Below, one piece after another: positions 31,016-39,654 of a DNA stretch of 53,728 bases; within the stretch, counting starts at the first letter, position 1, and each line of letters opens with the position of its first letter. Position numbers and translations under genes: made by a program. Location of the stretch: contig CAYLKC010000002.1 in the NCBI GenBank assembly GCA_964384095.1, positions 1 to 53,728 of the forward strand, in the 5' to 3' direction. Below the pieces are notes generated by a model. The model did not search any database, had not been told where the DNA came from, and was given only the letters and a program-made list of their open reading frames with translations. This DNA comes from JAITWN01 sp964384095. GTDB taxonomy: Bacteria > Pseudomonadota > Gammaproteobacteria > SZUA-140.

Positions 31016-33580
31016 ATGGCCGTTTCCGATCCGAAGCAGTCTCCCGATTTTACCTGCCGCCGGTTTGCGGGACTGGTGGCGGCCTGCCTGCTGACCCTGT
31101 GTTGCCTGTTGACGCCGGCGGTCCTCGCACAGACCGGCGATGCCGGCGTCACGACCCTCGAGGGTGAAGTCGAGGCGAATCCGGGACGGGCCGATGTCCG
31201 TATCCGCCTCGGTATCCTCTATGAATCTCTGGAGCGCATCGATGACGCAATCGGCCAGTTCCAGGCTGCGTTCGACCTCGCTGCGCCGGGAAGCGTCGAG
31301 CAGGAGGATGCGCTGCGCAGGCTTCGTTATGCGATAGCGACGCGGAATGCCAGGCGCGGCGAGGTCGAGGTTGCCCGGGACCAATTCGCATCGCTGGCAG
31401 CGGATTATCCCGACAACGCCCTGATCGTCTACAGCGCAGCGGTCGCCAACCTGCTGATCAACCGCCGGCAGGAGGCGCGCGCCGGATTCGAGCGCGTCAT
31501 CGAGCTCGATCCCGGGTTCGTCAATGCTTATCTGAATCTCGCTACCATCGACGAGAGTGAAGGCGATCTGGTCGCGGCGGTCGACAGGCTTGAGCGCATC
31601 GTTGAAATCGATCCCGACAGCACGGCCGCCCGTCGCGCAAGCATCCGTCTCGGTCTGATGGAAGGGCAGTTACTGGCACGACAGGGTAATTTTGCCGAGG
31701 CCGGGGCGGCCCTCGAACGGGTGCTGGCCGTCGAACCAGAGAATCGCGTTGCGCTGGGCACACTGGCAGAGATCCGCCGGGAACAGCGTGATCCCGACGC
31801 CGAGCGCGAGGTACTGACCACGCTCAGCAAGCACTATCCCGACGATGCCGGCGCGCGCATGCGGCTCGCCGAGTTGTACCTGCTGTCCGGCGATATGGCG
31901 CTCGCTTGGGAGGAGCTCGACCGGGTCGCCGCCTCGGAGGCAGACAGCCGTCTTCGTGAACAGGCGCTTCGGGTCATCGCGCGCCTGCGACAGACCGAGG
32001 AGGGGCGCGCGATCGAGCGTCAGCGCATGCAGGTTAGGATCGGGCAATACCAGGACAGGCTGGCGGCCGACCCGGACGATGCGGAGGCCTGGAAGGCGCT
32101 GGGACTGCTGTACTTCAGGGAAAATGCCTACGAGGACGCCGTCACGGCCTTTGAAAACGTGCTGCGCATCGACCCCGACGACCGGCGTGCAACCGAAGGG
32201 CTGGCGATGCTGTATGACCACCTCGGCAGATTCGGGGATTCGGCACAGCGGTATACGCGGCTGCTGGCGATCGAGACCGATGAAGCAGCCCTTGCCCGCC
32301 ACCAGCGATCACTGCGCCTGGTCACGGCCAAGGAACTGTATACCGACGGCAGGCACGCGGAGGCGACGGAGGCGTTCCAGGCCGTGCTCGACTTAGATCC
32401 CGACAATCAGATCGCGTGGTTCTATCTCGGGCTGATCCACACCGAAGAAGAGGACCTGCCAAGGGCGGTCGATGCCTACCGCGAGGTCGTTCGTATCGTC
32501 CCGAGCCATGTCGGGGCGAGGATGAACCTGGCGTTCAGTTACGAGCTGCTGAACCGGGAGGAGGACGCGCTCGATGAGTACCTGAAGATCCTGCAGTCTG
32601 ATCCGTCCGAGGCGGTCGGGGAACGTGTCCGCCGCCGGCTCGATCTGGTACAGCGTCGCATCCGCGGCGTGACCGTTTCCGCCAGTTATGTGATGGCCTA
32701 CGACAACAACAGCAACCTGGCGGAGAGGAACATCATCGATGATTTTCGTTCCGACCTGTCGATGAATCTGGCCTATCAACACAAGTCCCGGAACGACCTG
32801 CGCTGGCGCTTTTTGCTGAGTCCGAGCTACATCAATTACCACAAGGGACAGTTCGATTACCTGAATACGACGATGACGGTCTCGGCGACGCTGATGCCGG
32901 GGCGCTATACGCTGGTCGGCGGATACACCTGGCGCAGCAATGCCTCGCTGATCTCGGACAATCGACTGAGCCGCATGCATACAGTCTTTGCGGACGGCCT
33001 GCTGCGGACGCGTCTGCCGAACCTGTTGCACCCGTTTTCCGGCGAACTGGCCTCGAGCAACCTGTCGGCAAATTTCTCGTACAGTGATTTCGATGCCCGC
33101 AACAGCCCGTTCTTCAGCTCCTATACGGCCTCCGCGGGCGCTTCCTTGAATCAGAATGTGACCGACCGCCACCGCCTGCGGCTGGGCTATTCTGCGGTCT
33201 GGAACTCCAATAAGGAGCTGGTCGGCAACGACTACGCCTATCTGAGCCACGGGATCACGATCGGCGCCGATCGCCAGATGTCCTGGGGCAGCATCAACGC
33301 CAATTACGGGTTCACGCTGCTCGATTACAGCAATCCGGACTCATTCACGCAGTTTACCCGCCAGCGCAGGAACACCCGCCACAACCTCGCGGTGGGCGCC
33401 AGTTACCGCTTCCGGCCGAATATCGGATTCTTTACGACCTTGTCGTGGACCAGGAACAGCTCTAACCTGCCGGTCGGATTCATCCTCGGCAGGGAAGACA
33501 TCATCGAGGGCTTGCAGAGTTCTTCGCTCAGTAATTACGAGCGCTTGATGATCAGTGGCGGGATGAACGTCACCTTCTGA
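31016..33580 (+). CDS. TPR-arm outer-membrane beta-barrel protein, 854 aa
   Basis: A signal peptide (GLVAACLLTLCCLLTPAVLAQ) leads into about 500 residues of tetratricopeptide repeats (for example LGILYESLERIDDAIGQFQA, LGLLYFRENAYEDAVTAFEN, LGLIHTEEEDLPRAVDAYRE). From about residue 555 the pattern changes to beta-strands (VTVSASYVMAYDNNSNLA, FLLSPSYINYHKGQFDYL) and ends MISGGMNVTF with terminal Phe. A periplasmic TPR arm joined to a barrel is the plan of polysaccharide exporters (BcsC, PgaA) and of Slam surface-lipoprotein translocators; the roughly 300-residue barrel is nearer Slam size. No polymerase or obvious lipoprotein substrate is adjacent. Last gene of the group. Confidence 0.85.
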   Translation: MAVSDPKQSPDFTCRRFAGLVAACLLTLCCLLTPAVLAQTGDAGVTTLEGEVEANPGRADVRIRLGILYESLERIDDAIGQFQAAFDLAAPGSVEQEDALRRLRYAIATRNARRGEVEVARDQFASLAADYPDNALIVYSAAVANLLINRRQEARAGFERVIELDPGFVNAYLNLATIDESEGDLVAAVDRLERIVEIDPDSTAARRASIRLGLMEGQLLARQGNFAEAGAALERVLAVEPENRVALGTLAEIRREQRDPDAEREVLTTLSKHYPDDAGARMRLAELYLLSGDMALAWEELDRVAASEADSRLREQALRVIARLRQTEEGRAIERQRMQVRIGQYQDRLAADPDDAEAWKALGLLYFRENAYEDAVTAFENVLRIDPDDRRATEGLAMLYDHLGRFGDSAQRYTRLLAIETDEAALARHQRSLRLVTAKELYTDGRHAEATEAFQAVLDLDPDNQIAWFYLGLIHTEEEDLPRAVDAYREVVRIVPSHVGARMNLAFSYELLNREEDALDEYLKILQSDPSEAVGERVRRRLDLVQRRIRGVTVSASYVMAYDNNSNLAERNIIDDFRSDLSMNLAYQHKSRNDLRWRFLLSPSYINYHKGQFDYLNTTMTVSATLMPGRYTLVGGYTWRSNASLISDNRLSRMHTVFADGLLRTRLPNLLHPFSGELASSNLSANFSYSDFDARNSPFFSSYTASAGASLNQNVTDRHRLRLGYSAVWNSNKELVGNDYAYLSHGITIGADRQMSWGSINANYGFTLLDYSNPDSFTQFTRQRRNTRHNLAVGASYRFRPNIGFFTTLSWTRNSSNLPVGFILGREDIIEGLQSSSLSNYERLMISGGMNVTF

Positions 33581-33587
33581 GCCTTGA

Positions 33588-34334
33588 CTAGTCGCGCAGC
33601 GCGTTGAAGGCAAGCACTGCCCAGGTCAGGGTGGCGCCGGCGAAGACGACCATGACGCCGAGGCCGAGCGCGTAGGCGCCGAGGTCCGGCGGCGCGACCA
33701 GCACCGCGCGCACGCCCTCGACGGCGTAGGTGATCGGGTTGATGATCGAGATGAACTGTATCCAGTCCGGCATGAACTGCTTCGGCACCAGCGCCGACGA
33801 GAAGAACATCAGCGGCAGCGTCATCAGGTTGCCGATCATCACCAGCGGCTCCTCGCGCTGCAGCGTGATCGCGAAGCCGTTGGAGATCGCCGCGAAGCCG
33901 ATGCCGAGCAGGAACACGATCAGCATACCCATGATCAGATAGACCGGGTTCATCGTAATCGTCGAACCCATCAGCCAGGCGACGACGAGGATGATCAGCG
34001 CCTGGGCGATGACCTGCACCGCCGAGTGCATGACCCGGCTCAGCACGATCGCGACGCGTGATACCGGCGACACCAGCAGCTTGTCGACGGTGCCGGCCGA
34101 GATCTCGCGCAGCAGGCTGACGCCGGACCACGACGAGCCGAACAGTACGGTCATGATCAGGATGCCGGGGACCATGAAGTCCATGTAATTTTCGGCCTGC
34201 ACGAAGCGGCCGAACAGCTGGCCGAAGATGATCAGCCAGATCAGCGGCTGGATCAGCGTGAACAGCGTCCACAGCGGCATCCGCAGGGTGATGATCATGT
34301 ACTTGTTGAACAGATGCCAGGTATCGGCGATCAT
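33588..34334 (-). CDS. ABC-2 type transporter permease
   Basis: The 248-residue permease has six hydrophobic segments: TLRMPLWTLFTLIQPLIWLI, FMVPGILIMTVLFGSSWSG, ALIILVVAWLMGSTI, IMGMLIVFLLGIGFAAISNG, MTLPLMFFSSALVPKQFMPD and a last one near VVFAGATLTWAVLAF. SSALVPKQFMPDWIQFISIINPITYAVEG is the ABC-2 signature, as in DrrB-type exporters. The ATG at 34334 lies 4 nt after the ATPase stop. The pair would export a lipid, drug or glycolipid; substrate unknown. Convergent with the TPR-barrel gene with 7 bp between. Confidence 0.9.
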   Translation of the reverse strand: MIADTWHLFNKYMIITLRMPLWTLFTLIQPLIWLIIFGQLFGRFVQAENYMDFMVPGILIMTVLFGSSWSGVSLLREISAGTVDKLLVSPVSRVAIVLSRVMHSAVQVIAQALIILVVAWLMGSTITMNPVYLIMGMLIVFLLGIGFAAISNGFAITLQREEPLVMIGNLMTLPLMFFSSALVPKQFMPDWIQFISIINPITYAVEGVRAVLVAPPDLGAYALGLGVMVVFAGATLTWAVLAFNALRD

Positions 34335-34338
34335 CACG

Positions 34339-35823
34339 TCAGCCCTTCTTGTTCCAGTCGGTGCGGGGCTTGCCGTCCTTGTCGACCCACTCGTTGCCCT
34401 GCCAGTCCGGGGAGTCGCCCCATTTGCCCTTCTGGTCGCCCTTGTCGTCGACCCATTCATTGCCTTTCCAGTCGTCGGCTGATGCCGGCGCGGCCGGTTT
34501 CTCGGGCTCGGCGGCGGGCTGGCTCCAGTCAGATTTGGGCTTGCCCTGGTCGTCTACCCACTCATTACCCTTCCAGTCAGGCGAGTCGCCCCAGTCGCCT
34601 TTCTGCGCGCCCTGCTTGTCGACCCATTCGTTGCCCTGCCACTCGCCGGAATCGGCGGTCCTGCTCTCTGGCGGCGGATCGCCGGGCTTCTTGTCCTGCT
34701 CGGGTATGCGCGGCTTACCGTCGGCATCGACCCACTCATTACCCTGCCACTCGGCGTCGTCCTCGCCCTCGACATAGCCCCATTTCGCGGCCTGCTTCTT
34801 CCAGTCGCCACCGCCGCCACCCTTGCCGGCCCACTGGTGCCACCACTGTTCGGGCTCTTCCTCGGCGGTCTCGACCATGCTGGCGCCGGTGTACTTCAGG
34901 AACACGTCGTCGAGCGTCGGGCGCGCGAGCGACAGCGTCTTCACATGGACGTCGTGGGGCGCGGCCTGTTCCATGATCGCCGGGATCGAGGTCGCGCCGT
35001 CGTCGACGTAGAGGTGCAGGTTGTTGCCTTCGAACACGGCCTCGCGGGCGATGCCGCCGGCCTTGATGTCAGCCGCGTAGGCCTTCTCGCGCGCGCCGAC
35101 GCTATCGAAGGAGAGCACGACCGAGTCGCCGTGGATGCCGTTCTTGAGTTCCTCGGGCGTGCCGATGATCCGGATCTTGCCGGCATTGATGATCGCGACG
35201 TGGTGCGCGAGCTTGTCGGCCTCTTCGAGATAGTGCGTCGTCAGCAGGATCGTCAGGCCGAACTTTTTGTTCAGTTCCTCGATATGTTTCCACAGGATCT
35301 TGCGGCTGCGGATATCGAGGCCGAGCGTCGGCTCGTCAAGGAACAGGATCTTCGGCCGGTGGATCAGCGCGGTCGCGATGTCGAGCTTGCGGGTCATGCC
35401 GCCGGAATAGGCCATCACCGGCTTGTCGATGCTGTCCTTGAGTTCGAAGTATTCGGCGAGTTCCTCGATGCGCGAGCGGATGTCGGCCTTCTTCATCCGG
35501 TACATATGCCCCTGCAGGGTCATGTTCTCGCGACCGGTCAGGAAGTAGTCGACGCCGGTCTTCTGGGCGACGACGCCGATCGTGCGGCGCACCTGCTCCG
35601 GCGCCTGGTCGACGTCGATGCCGCCGACGAAGGCCTTGCCGGAATCGAAGCCCGACAGCGTCGACAGCACCCGGATCGTCGTCGACTTGCCGGCCCCGTT
35701 CGGGCCGAGCAGGGCCAGGATCTCACCCTCGCGGACCTCGAGGTCGAGTTCATCGACCGCGCGGTGGTCGGGCAGATAGATCTTGGTCAGCTTGCTGACC
35801 TGTATGGCAAGATGGTCTGTCAT
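34339..35823 (-). CDS. ABC exporter ATPase with tryptophan-rich repeat tail
   Basis: Residues about 1-320 form a DrrA-type ABC ATPase: Walker A LLGPNGAGKSTTIRV, signature YSGGMTRKLDIA, Walker B ILFLDEPTLGLD, H-loop LLTTHYLEEADK, and the C-terminal regulatory domain ending RPTLDDVFLKYTG. The next 170 residues are unlike any ABC domain I know. They begin with EEEPEQWWHQWAGKGGGGGDW and hold five copies of (D/E)W(Q/K)GNEWVD, near residues 357, 394, 416, 451 and 473, most followed by a Gly and then a Lys-Asp-Trp segment, with Pro-rich linkers. The tail should lie in the cytoplasm. The permease gene follows directly. Confidence 0.9.
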   Translation of the reverse strand: MTDHLAIQVSKLTKIYLPDHRAVDELDLEVREGEILALLGPNGAGKSTTIRVLSTLSGFDSGKAFVGGIDVDQAPEQVRRTIGVVAQKTGVDYFLTGRENMTLQGHMYRMKKADIRSRIEELAEYFELKDSIDKPVMAYSGGMTRKLDIATALIHRPKILFLDEPTLGLDIRSRKILWKHIEELNKKFGLTILLTTHYLEEADKLAHHVAIINAGKIRIIGTPEELKNGIHGDSVVLSFDSVGAREKAYAADIKAGGIAREAVFEGNNLHLYVDDGATSIPAIMEQAAPHDVHVKTLSLARPTLDDVFLKYTGASMVETAEEEPEQWWHQWAGKGGGGGDWKKQAAKWGYVEGEDDAEWQGNEWVDADGKPRIPEQDKKPGDPPPESRTADSGEWQGNEWVDKQGAQKGDWGDSPDWKGNEWVDDQGKPKSDWSQPAAEPEKPAAPASADDWKGNEWVDDKGDQKGKWGDSPDWQGNEWVDKDGKPRTDWNKKG

Positions 35824-36000
35824 CGCTGGGGTGGCCGGATGGGCTGGTGTTCCGGTTTTGTCGTTATCGTCTTCCCGGGCGGTAGAATGGGAACCGCGCC
35901 GGTGATGAAACCGGGGGCTGACCCCGTGTCTCGCAAGCGCTTATATTACTACATTTATCGGATACTTGCCCGCGGACTTTACCCTTCTGGGTACCCTGAA
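35824..36000. promoter_or_regulatory. Divergent gap between the ABC exporter and tsaD
   Basis: This 177-bp gap must hold promoters for both directions. An AT-rich segment at 35940-35962 (GCTTATATTACTACATTTATC), in sharp contrast to its GC-rich surroundings, is the likely tsaD -10 region. No clear -35 box or operator symmetry is visible. Confidence 0.4.
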
Positions 36001-37053
36001 ATGAAGATTCTCGGCATCGAAACCTCCTGTGACGAGACCGGCCTCGCGGTCTATGAGGCCGGTCGTGGCGTCGTCGCGCAGCGGCTATACAGCCAGGTCG
36101 CGCTGCATGCCGATTACGGCGGGGTCGTGCCGGAGCTGGCTTCTCGCGACCATGTTCGCCGTCTGCTGCCGCTGTTGCGCGAGGTCCTGGCTGAGGCCGG
36201 GCTCGCGGGCGGCCGACCGGACGGGATCGCGTGGACCGCCGGCCCGGGACTCGCCGGGGCGTTGCTGGTCGGCGCTGCCGTCGCCCGCAGCCTCGCGTGG
36301 ACCTGGGGTATTCCGTCGATTGCGGTCCATCACATGGAAGGGCATCTGCTCGCGCCGCTGCTCGAGACCCCGGCCCCGGCGTTCCCGTTCGTCGCGCTGC
36401 TGGTGTCCGGCGGCCATACGATGCTGGTCGCGGTCGAACGCCCCGGCGCCTGCCGGGTCATCGGCGACACCCTCGACGACGCCGTTGGCGAGGCCTTTGA
36501 CAAGACCGCGTCGCTGCTCGACCTTGGCTATCCGGGCGGCCCCGCACTCGAGCGCCTCGCGGCTACGGGCGACCCGGACCGTTTCCGGTTCCCGCGCCCG
36601 ATGACCGATCGCCCGGGGCTCGACTTCAGTTTCAGCGGGCTCAAGACCTTCGCGCTGAATACCCTGCAGACGCACGCAGGGCAGGGCGACGACGCGCAAC
36701 TGCGCGCCGACGTCGCCTGCGCGTTCCAGCACGCAGTCGCCGACACCATGGTCATCAAGTGCCGGCGCGCGCTGCGCGAGACCGGCATGAAGCGGCTGAT
36801 CGTCGCCGGCGGCGTCGGCGCCAACAGGACGCTGCGCGAACGCCTGCGCGCGATGGCGGCCGAAGAGGGCGGCGAGACCTACTTCCCGCGCATGGAATAC
36901 TGCACCGATAATGGCGCGATGATCGCCTTCGCCGGCTGCCTGCGCATCGCCGACGGGCAGCGGGACGGGGAGAGTTTCAATGTGCGGGCGCGGTGGGGGC
37001 TGGAAGAGCTGGCGCCTGTCAGGGTCGATGTGGCTCGATATCTGCCTGCCTGA
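36001..37053 (+). CDS. tsaD: tRNA N6-adenosine threonylcarbamoyltransferase
   Basis: TsaD transfers threonylcarbamoyl to A37 of tRNAs that read ANN codons, with TsaB, TsaC and TsaE. MKILGIETSCDETGLAVYE is the family N terminus. The metal-binding histidines are in HHMEGHLLAPLL; other motifs are LLVSGGHTMLV, GEAFDKTASLLDLGYPGGP, FSFSGLKT and AGGVGANRTLR. Length 350 aa is normal. The ATG at 36001 is the clear start; a long open frame upstream in the same frame is antisense to the ABC ATPase. Confidence 0.97.
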   Translation: MKILGIETSCDETGLAVYEAGRGVVAQRLYSQVALHADYGGVVPELASRDHVRRLLPLLREVLAEAGLAGGRPDGIAWTAGPGLAGALLVGAAVARSLAWTWGIPSIAVHHMEGHLLAPLLETPAPAFPFVALLVSGGHTMLVAVERPGACRVIGDTLDDAVGEAFDKTASLLDLGYPGGPALERLAATGDPDRFRFPRPMTDRPGLDFSFSGLKTFALNTLQTHAGQGDDAQLRADVACAFQHAVADTMVIKCRRALRETGMKRLIVAGGVGANRTLRERLRAMAAEEGGETYFPRMEYCTDNGAMIAFAGCLRIADGQRDGESFNVRARWGLEELAPVRVDVARYLPA

Positions 37054-37067
37054 CCACGGCACCGGGT

Positions 37068-37688
37068 CTATTCCCGCTTCTCCCCGATCCTCGGCTCCGT
37101 CCCTTCGCTGAGATTCCGGATATTCGACCGGTGCCGCCACAGTAGTACGAGGCTCATCGCCAGCGTCGCGGCGATGTATTGCCAGGCGGCGGGTTCGGTG
37201 AGCCACATCGCGACCGGCGCGGCGACCGCAGCGGCGATCGCCGCGAGCGAGGAGATGCGGAACACCAGCGCCATGCCGAGCCAGATCGCGACCAGCGCGA
37301 TCGCGACCGGCCACGCGAAGCCGAGGATCGCGCCGAGCGCGGTGGCGACGCCCTTGCCGCCCTTGAAGCCGAAGAAGATCGGGTAGAGGTGGCCGACGAA
37401 GGCGAGGAAGCCGGCGATCGCGACGGTCAGCGGATCGAGCAGCAGCACGATCCCGACGACGACCGGGATCAGGCCTTTCAGCAGGTCGCCGGCGAGCACC
37501 AGCGCGGCGATCTTTCTGCTGCCGAGGCGCAGTACATTGGTCGCGCCGGGATTGCCGGAGCCTTCCCTGCGCGGATCGGGCAGGCCGGCGAGCTTGCACA
37601 TAATCACCGCGGAAGACAGCGATCCGAGCAGATAGGCGAAGGCGCAGACGGCGATGTCGAGATACATGGCGTGAGTCAGGATAGGCAT
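37068..37688 (-). CDS. plsY: Acyl-phosphate:glycerol-3-phosphate acyltransferase
   Basis: PlsY is the inner-membrane enzyme that makes lysophosphatidate from acyl-phosphate. Conserved loops are GSGNPGATNVLRLGSRK, FVGHLYPIFFGFKGGKGVAT and LWRHRSNIRNL; the remaining sequence forms five or so membrane helices. MPILTHAMYLDIAV contains two possible starts; the second Met would give the more usual N terminus. It is convergent with tsaD and divergent from folB, an arrangement common in gammaproteobacteria. It pairs functionally with the PlsC-like enzyme at 4753. Confidence 0.95.
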   Translation of the reverse strand: MPILTHAMYLDIAVCAFAYLLGSLSSAVIMCKLAGLPDPRREGSGNPGATNVLRLGSRKIAALVLAGDLLKGLIPVVVGIVLLLDPLTVAIAGFLAFVGHLYPIFFGFKGGKGVATALGAILGFAWPVAIALVAIWLGMALVFRISSLAAIAAAVAAPVAMWLTEPAAWQYIAATLAMSLVLLWRHRSNIRNLSEGTEPRIGEKRE

Positions 37689-37758
37689 GGGCCCGTGGTT
37701 TCGATACGATTATGGTATCCGATAATCATGACAGGAAGAAAAGGGTAGCGCCTCCTTT

Positions 37759-38115
37759 ATGGATACCATTTACCTGACCGACCTCAAGATCGATACCGTG
37801 ATCGGTATCTTCGAGTGGGAGCGGCGGACCCGGCAGACGGTCAGCTTCGACATCGAGATGAGCACCGACGTCGCCCGCGCCGCTGTGACCGACTCGATCG
37901 ACGACGCCCTCGATTACAAGGCGGTGTCGAAGGCGGTACGCGAATTCGTCGAGCGCAGCGACTTCCAACTCGTCGAGACCCTTGCCGAGCGGGTCGCGGA
38001 GCTGATCCTGCGCGATTTCGGCGTCGCCTCGGTGCGCCTGCGCATCAACAAGCGCGGCGCGATCCGCGGGGCGCGGGACGTCGGCGTCTCCATCGAGCGC
38101 GGCGCGCCGTTCTGA
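37759..38115 (+). CDS. folB: Dihydroneopterin aldolase
   Basis: FolB converts 7,8-dihydroneopterin to 6-hydroxymethyl-7,8-dihydropterin in folate synthesis. MDTIYLTDLKIDTVIGIFEWERR and DYKAVSKAVREF, FQLVETLAERVAELIL (catalytic Glu) and the C-terminal KRGAIRGARDVGVSIER are family features. Length 118 aa is normal. The next step is encoded 14 bp downstream by folK. Confidence 0.96.
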   Translation: MDTIYLTDLKIDTVIGIFEWERRTRQTVSFDIEMSTDVARAAVTDSIDDALDYKAVSKAVREFVERSDFQLVETLAERVAELILRDFGVASVRLRINKRGAIRGARDVGVSIERGAPF

Positions 38116-38129
38116 GCCCTGGCTATCCC

Positions 38130-38624
38130 GTGGCCCGCGTCTACGTCAGCATCGGCAGCAATATCGATCGCGCTGCGAACATCCGCGCCGGTATCGCGGC
38201 GCTGCGCGAGCGCTATGGCGAGGTCACGGTTTCGCCGGTGTATGACACGCGCGCGGTCGGCTTCGACGGCGACGATTTCTACAATCTCGTCGCGGCCTTC
38301 GATACCGCGGACGATGTCGATGCGGTCGCGGCCTCCCTGCGCGAGATCGAGCGGCGCCGGGGCCGGGTGCGGGCGCCGAAGGCCGGCAGCTTCATTTCGC
38401 GGACCCTCGACATCGATCTGCTGCTCTACGACGACCTCGTCACCGAGCGCCCCGGCTTCACCCTGCCGCGCGACGAGATCCTGAAATACGCCTTCGTGCT
38501 TGCGCCGCTCGCCGCGATCGCCGGCGAGCAGTGTCACCCGGTACTCGGGCGCCGCTTCAGCGATCTGTGGGCCGAATTCGACCGCACCGCCGAATCCCAG
38601 ACCGTCGTCGATTTCGACTGGTAG
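38130..38624 (+). CDS. folK: 2-amino-4-hydroxy-6-hydroxymethyldihydropteridine pyrophosphokinase
   Basis: FolK pyrophosphorylates the FolB product. From a GTG start the protein reads ARVYVSIGSNIDRAANIRAG, then SPVYDTRAVGFDGDDFYNLV and the signature SRTLDIDLLLYDD, with LPRDEILKYAFVLAPLAAIA. Only the GTG at 38130 gives this family N terminus; there is no nearby ATG. Length 164 aa is normal. It ends at a convergent gap that holds repeat copy D. Confidence 0.94.
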   Translation: MARVYVSIGSNIDRAANIRAGIAALRERYGEVTVSPVYDTRAVGFDGDDFYNLVAAFDTADDVDAVAASLREIERRRGRVRAPKAGSFISRTLDIDLLLYDDLVTERPGFTLPRDEILKYAFVLAPLAAIAGEQCHPVLGRRFSDLWAEFDRTAESQTVVDFDW

Positions 38625-38631
38625 GCTGGTT

Positions 38632-38810
38632 TGCATTATTCATGATCCGCACGGACTTTCAGCAGGGCCTTGGCGGGTTTTGTCTTTTCAGGAGCCTGCG
38701 AGACAGGATGTCTCGCCGGCAGCCCCCAGGGATGGGTTCATGGCGGTCCTGAAAAGACAAAACCCGCCAAGGCCCGGATCCCTCGAATACCCGAGTTTAT
38801 GAATAATGCA
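38632..38810 (-). repeat. Palindromic repeat element, copy D, with nested outer arms
   Basis: Perfect 29-nt inner arms (38665-38693, 38747-38775) enclose a 53-nt core (38694-38746). Read on the minus strand the core keeps the family pattern: CGC, then AA, CATCCCTG, GCT, CCGGC and a second CATCCTG inside a GCGAGAC/GTCTCGC hairpin. Outside lies a second, shorter inverted pair of 12 nt (38632-38643, 38799-38810). Sequences between outer and inner arms are unrelated left and right. It fills the gap between the ends of folK and the pteridine reductase gene. Confidence 0.85.
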
Positions 38811-38812
38811 GG

Positions 38813-39568
38813 CTAGATATAGAGGGAACGGCCGCCGTCGATGGCGATGATCTGCCCGGTCACGTAGGGCGCGTCCCGCACCAGGAACAGCACCGCGCGG
38901 GCGATGTCGTCGGGATTGCCCTGGCGTTTCAGCGCGGTGCGGGCGAGGATGCGCTGCTGCTGCTCGGCGCCGATATCGTCCTCGGGCCACAGGATCGCGC
39001 CGGGCGCGACCGCGTTGACGCGCACCTTTGGACCCAGTTCACGGGCGAGTGAGCGCGTCATCATCACCAGGCCCGCCTTCGCGATGCTGTAGACCGGATA
39101 GCCCTTCAGCGGGCGCTCGGCGTGCACGTCAGTGATGCTGACGATGCAGCCTCCGCGTTCCGCCAGTGGTCGCGCCGCGGCCTGTGACAGGAAGAACGGC
39201 GCGCGCAGGTTGCTGTCCATCAATTCGTGCCACTGCGCGCCAGTGATCGTGCCGACCGGCGTCGGATAGAAGCTCGAGGCATTGTTGACCAGCACGTCGA
39301 GCCGGCCCCAGTGCGAGCGCGCCTCGGCGACGGTCTCGTCGAAATTATCGACGCGGGAGAGATCTGCGCCGAGCAGAGCGGCGGAATCAGGACGCGCGGC
39401 ATTCAGTTCGTGACACAGGGCGCGGGCATCGCGCGATGAAGAGCGATAGTGCAGCACGACACGCATGCCGCCGGCGTGCAGGGTGCGCGCGATCACCGCG
39501 CCGATGCGGCGCGCGGCGCCGGTGATCAGCGCGACCTTGTCCTCGATGTCGGGTGTTCCGGTCGTCAC
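38813..39568 (-). CDS. folM: Pteridine reductase (short-chain dehydrogenase, PTR1/FolM type)
   Basis: A 251-residue NADPH-dependent SDR that would reduce dihydropteridines or dihydrofolate. The cofactor loop is TGAARRIGAVIA, with the double Arg typical of pteridine reductases, and NNASSFYPTPVG follows. The catalytic set is Asp (SITDVHAE), Tyr 13 residues later and Lys 4 further (YSIAK); Asp in place of the usual SDR Ser marks the PTR1 group. Proximity to folB and folK supports a folate or pterin role. The C terminus GQIIAIDGGRSLYI is typical. Confidence 0.88.
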   Translation of the reverse strand: MTTGTPDIEDKVALITGAARRIGAVIARTLHAGGMRVVLHYRSSSRDARALCHELNAARPDSAALLGADLSRVDNFDETVAEARSHWGRLDVLVNNASSFYPTPVGTITGAQWHELMDSNLRAPFFLSQAAARPLAERGGCIVSITDVHAERPLKGYPVYSIAKAGLVMMTRSLARELGPKVRVNAVAPGAILWPEDDIGAEQQQRILARTALKRQGNPDDIARAVLFLVRDAPYVTGQIIAIDGGRSLYI

Positions 39569-39654
39569 GATGACCTTATGGTAGCACGGCGGTTATACTG
39601 GCCATACGAGCCCGCCGACCCCGGGCGCCTACCTGCCCAGCGATCTGCCCAGCA

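Noticed and set aside
34837..36000. Long open frame upstream of and in frame with tsaD
   Set aside because: It is antisense to the ABC ATPase, whose motifs are clear, and tsaD has an unambiguous N terminus at 36001. The frame is open because of high GC at third codon positions.
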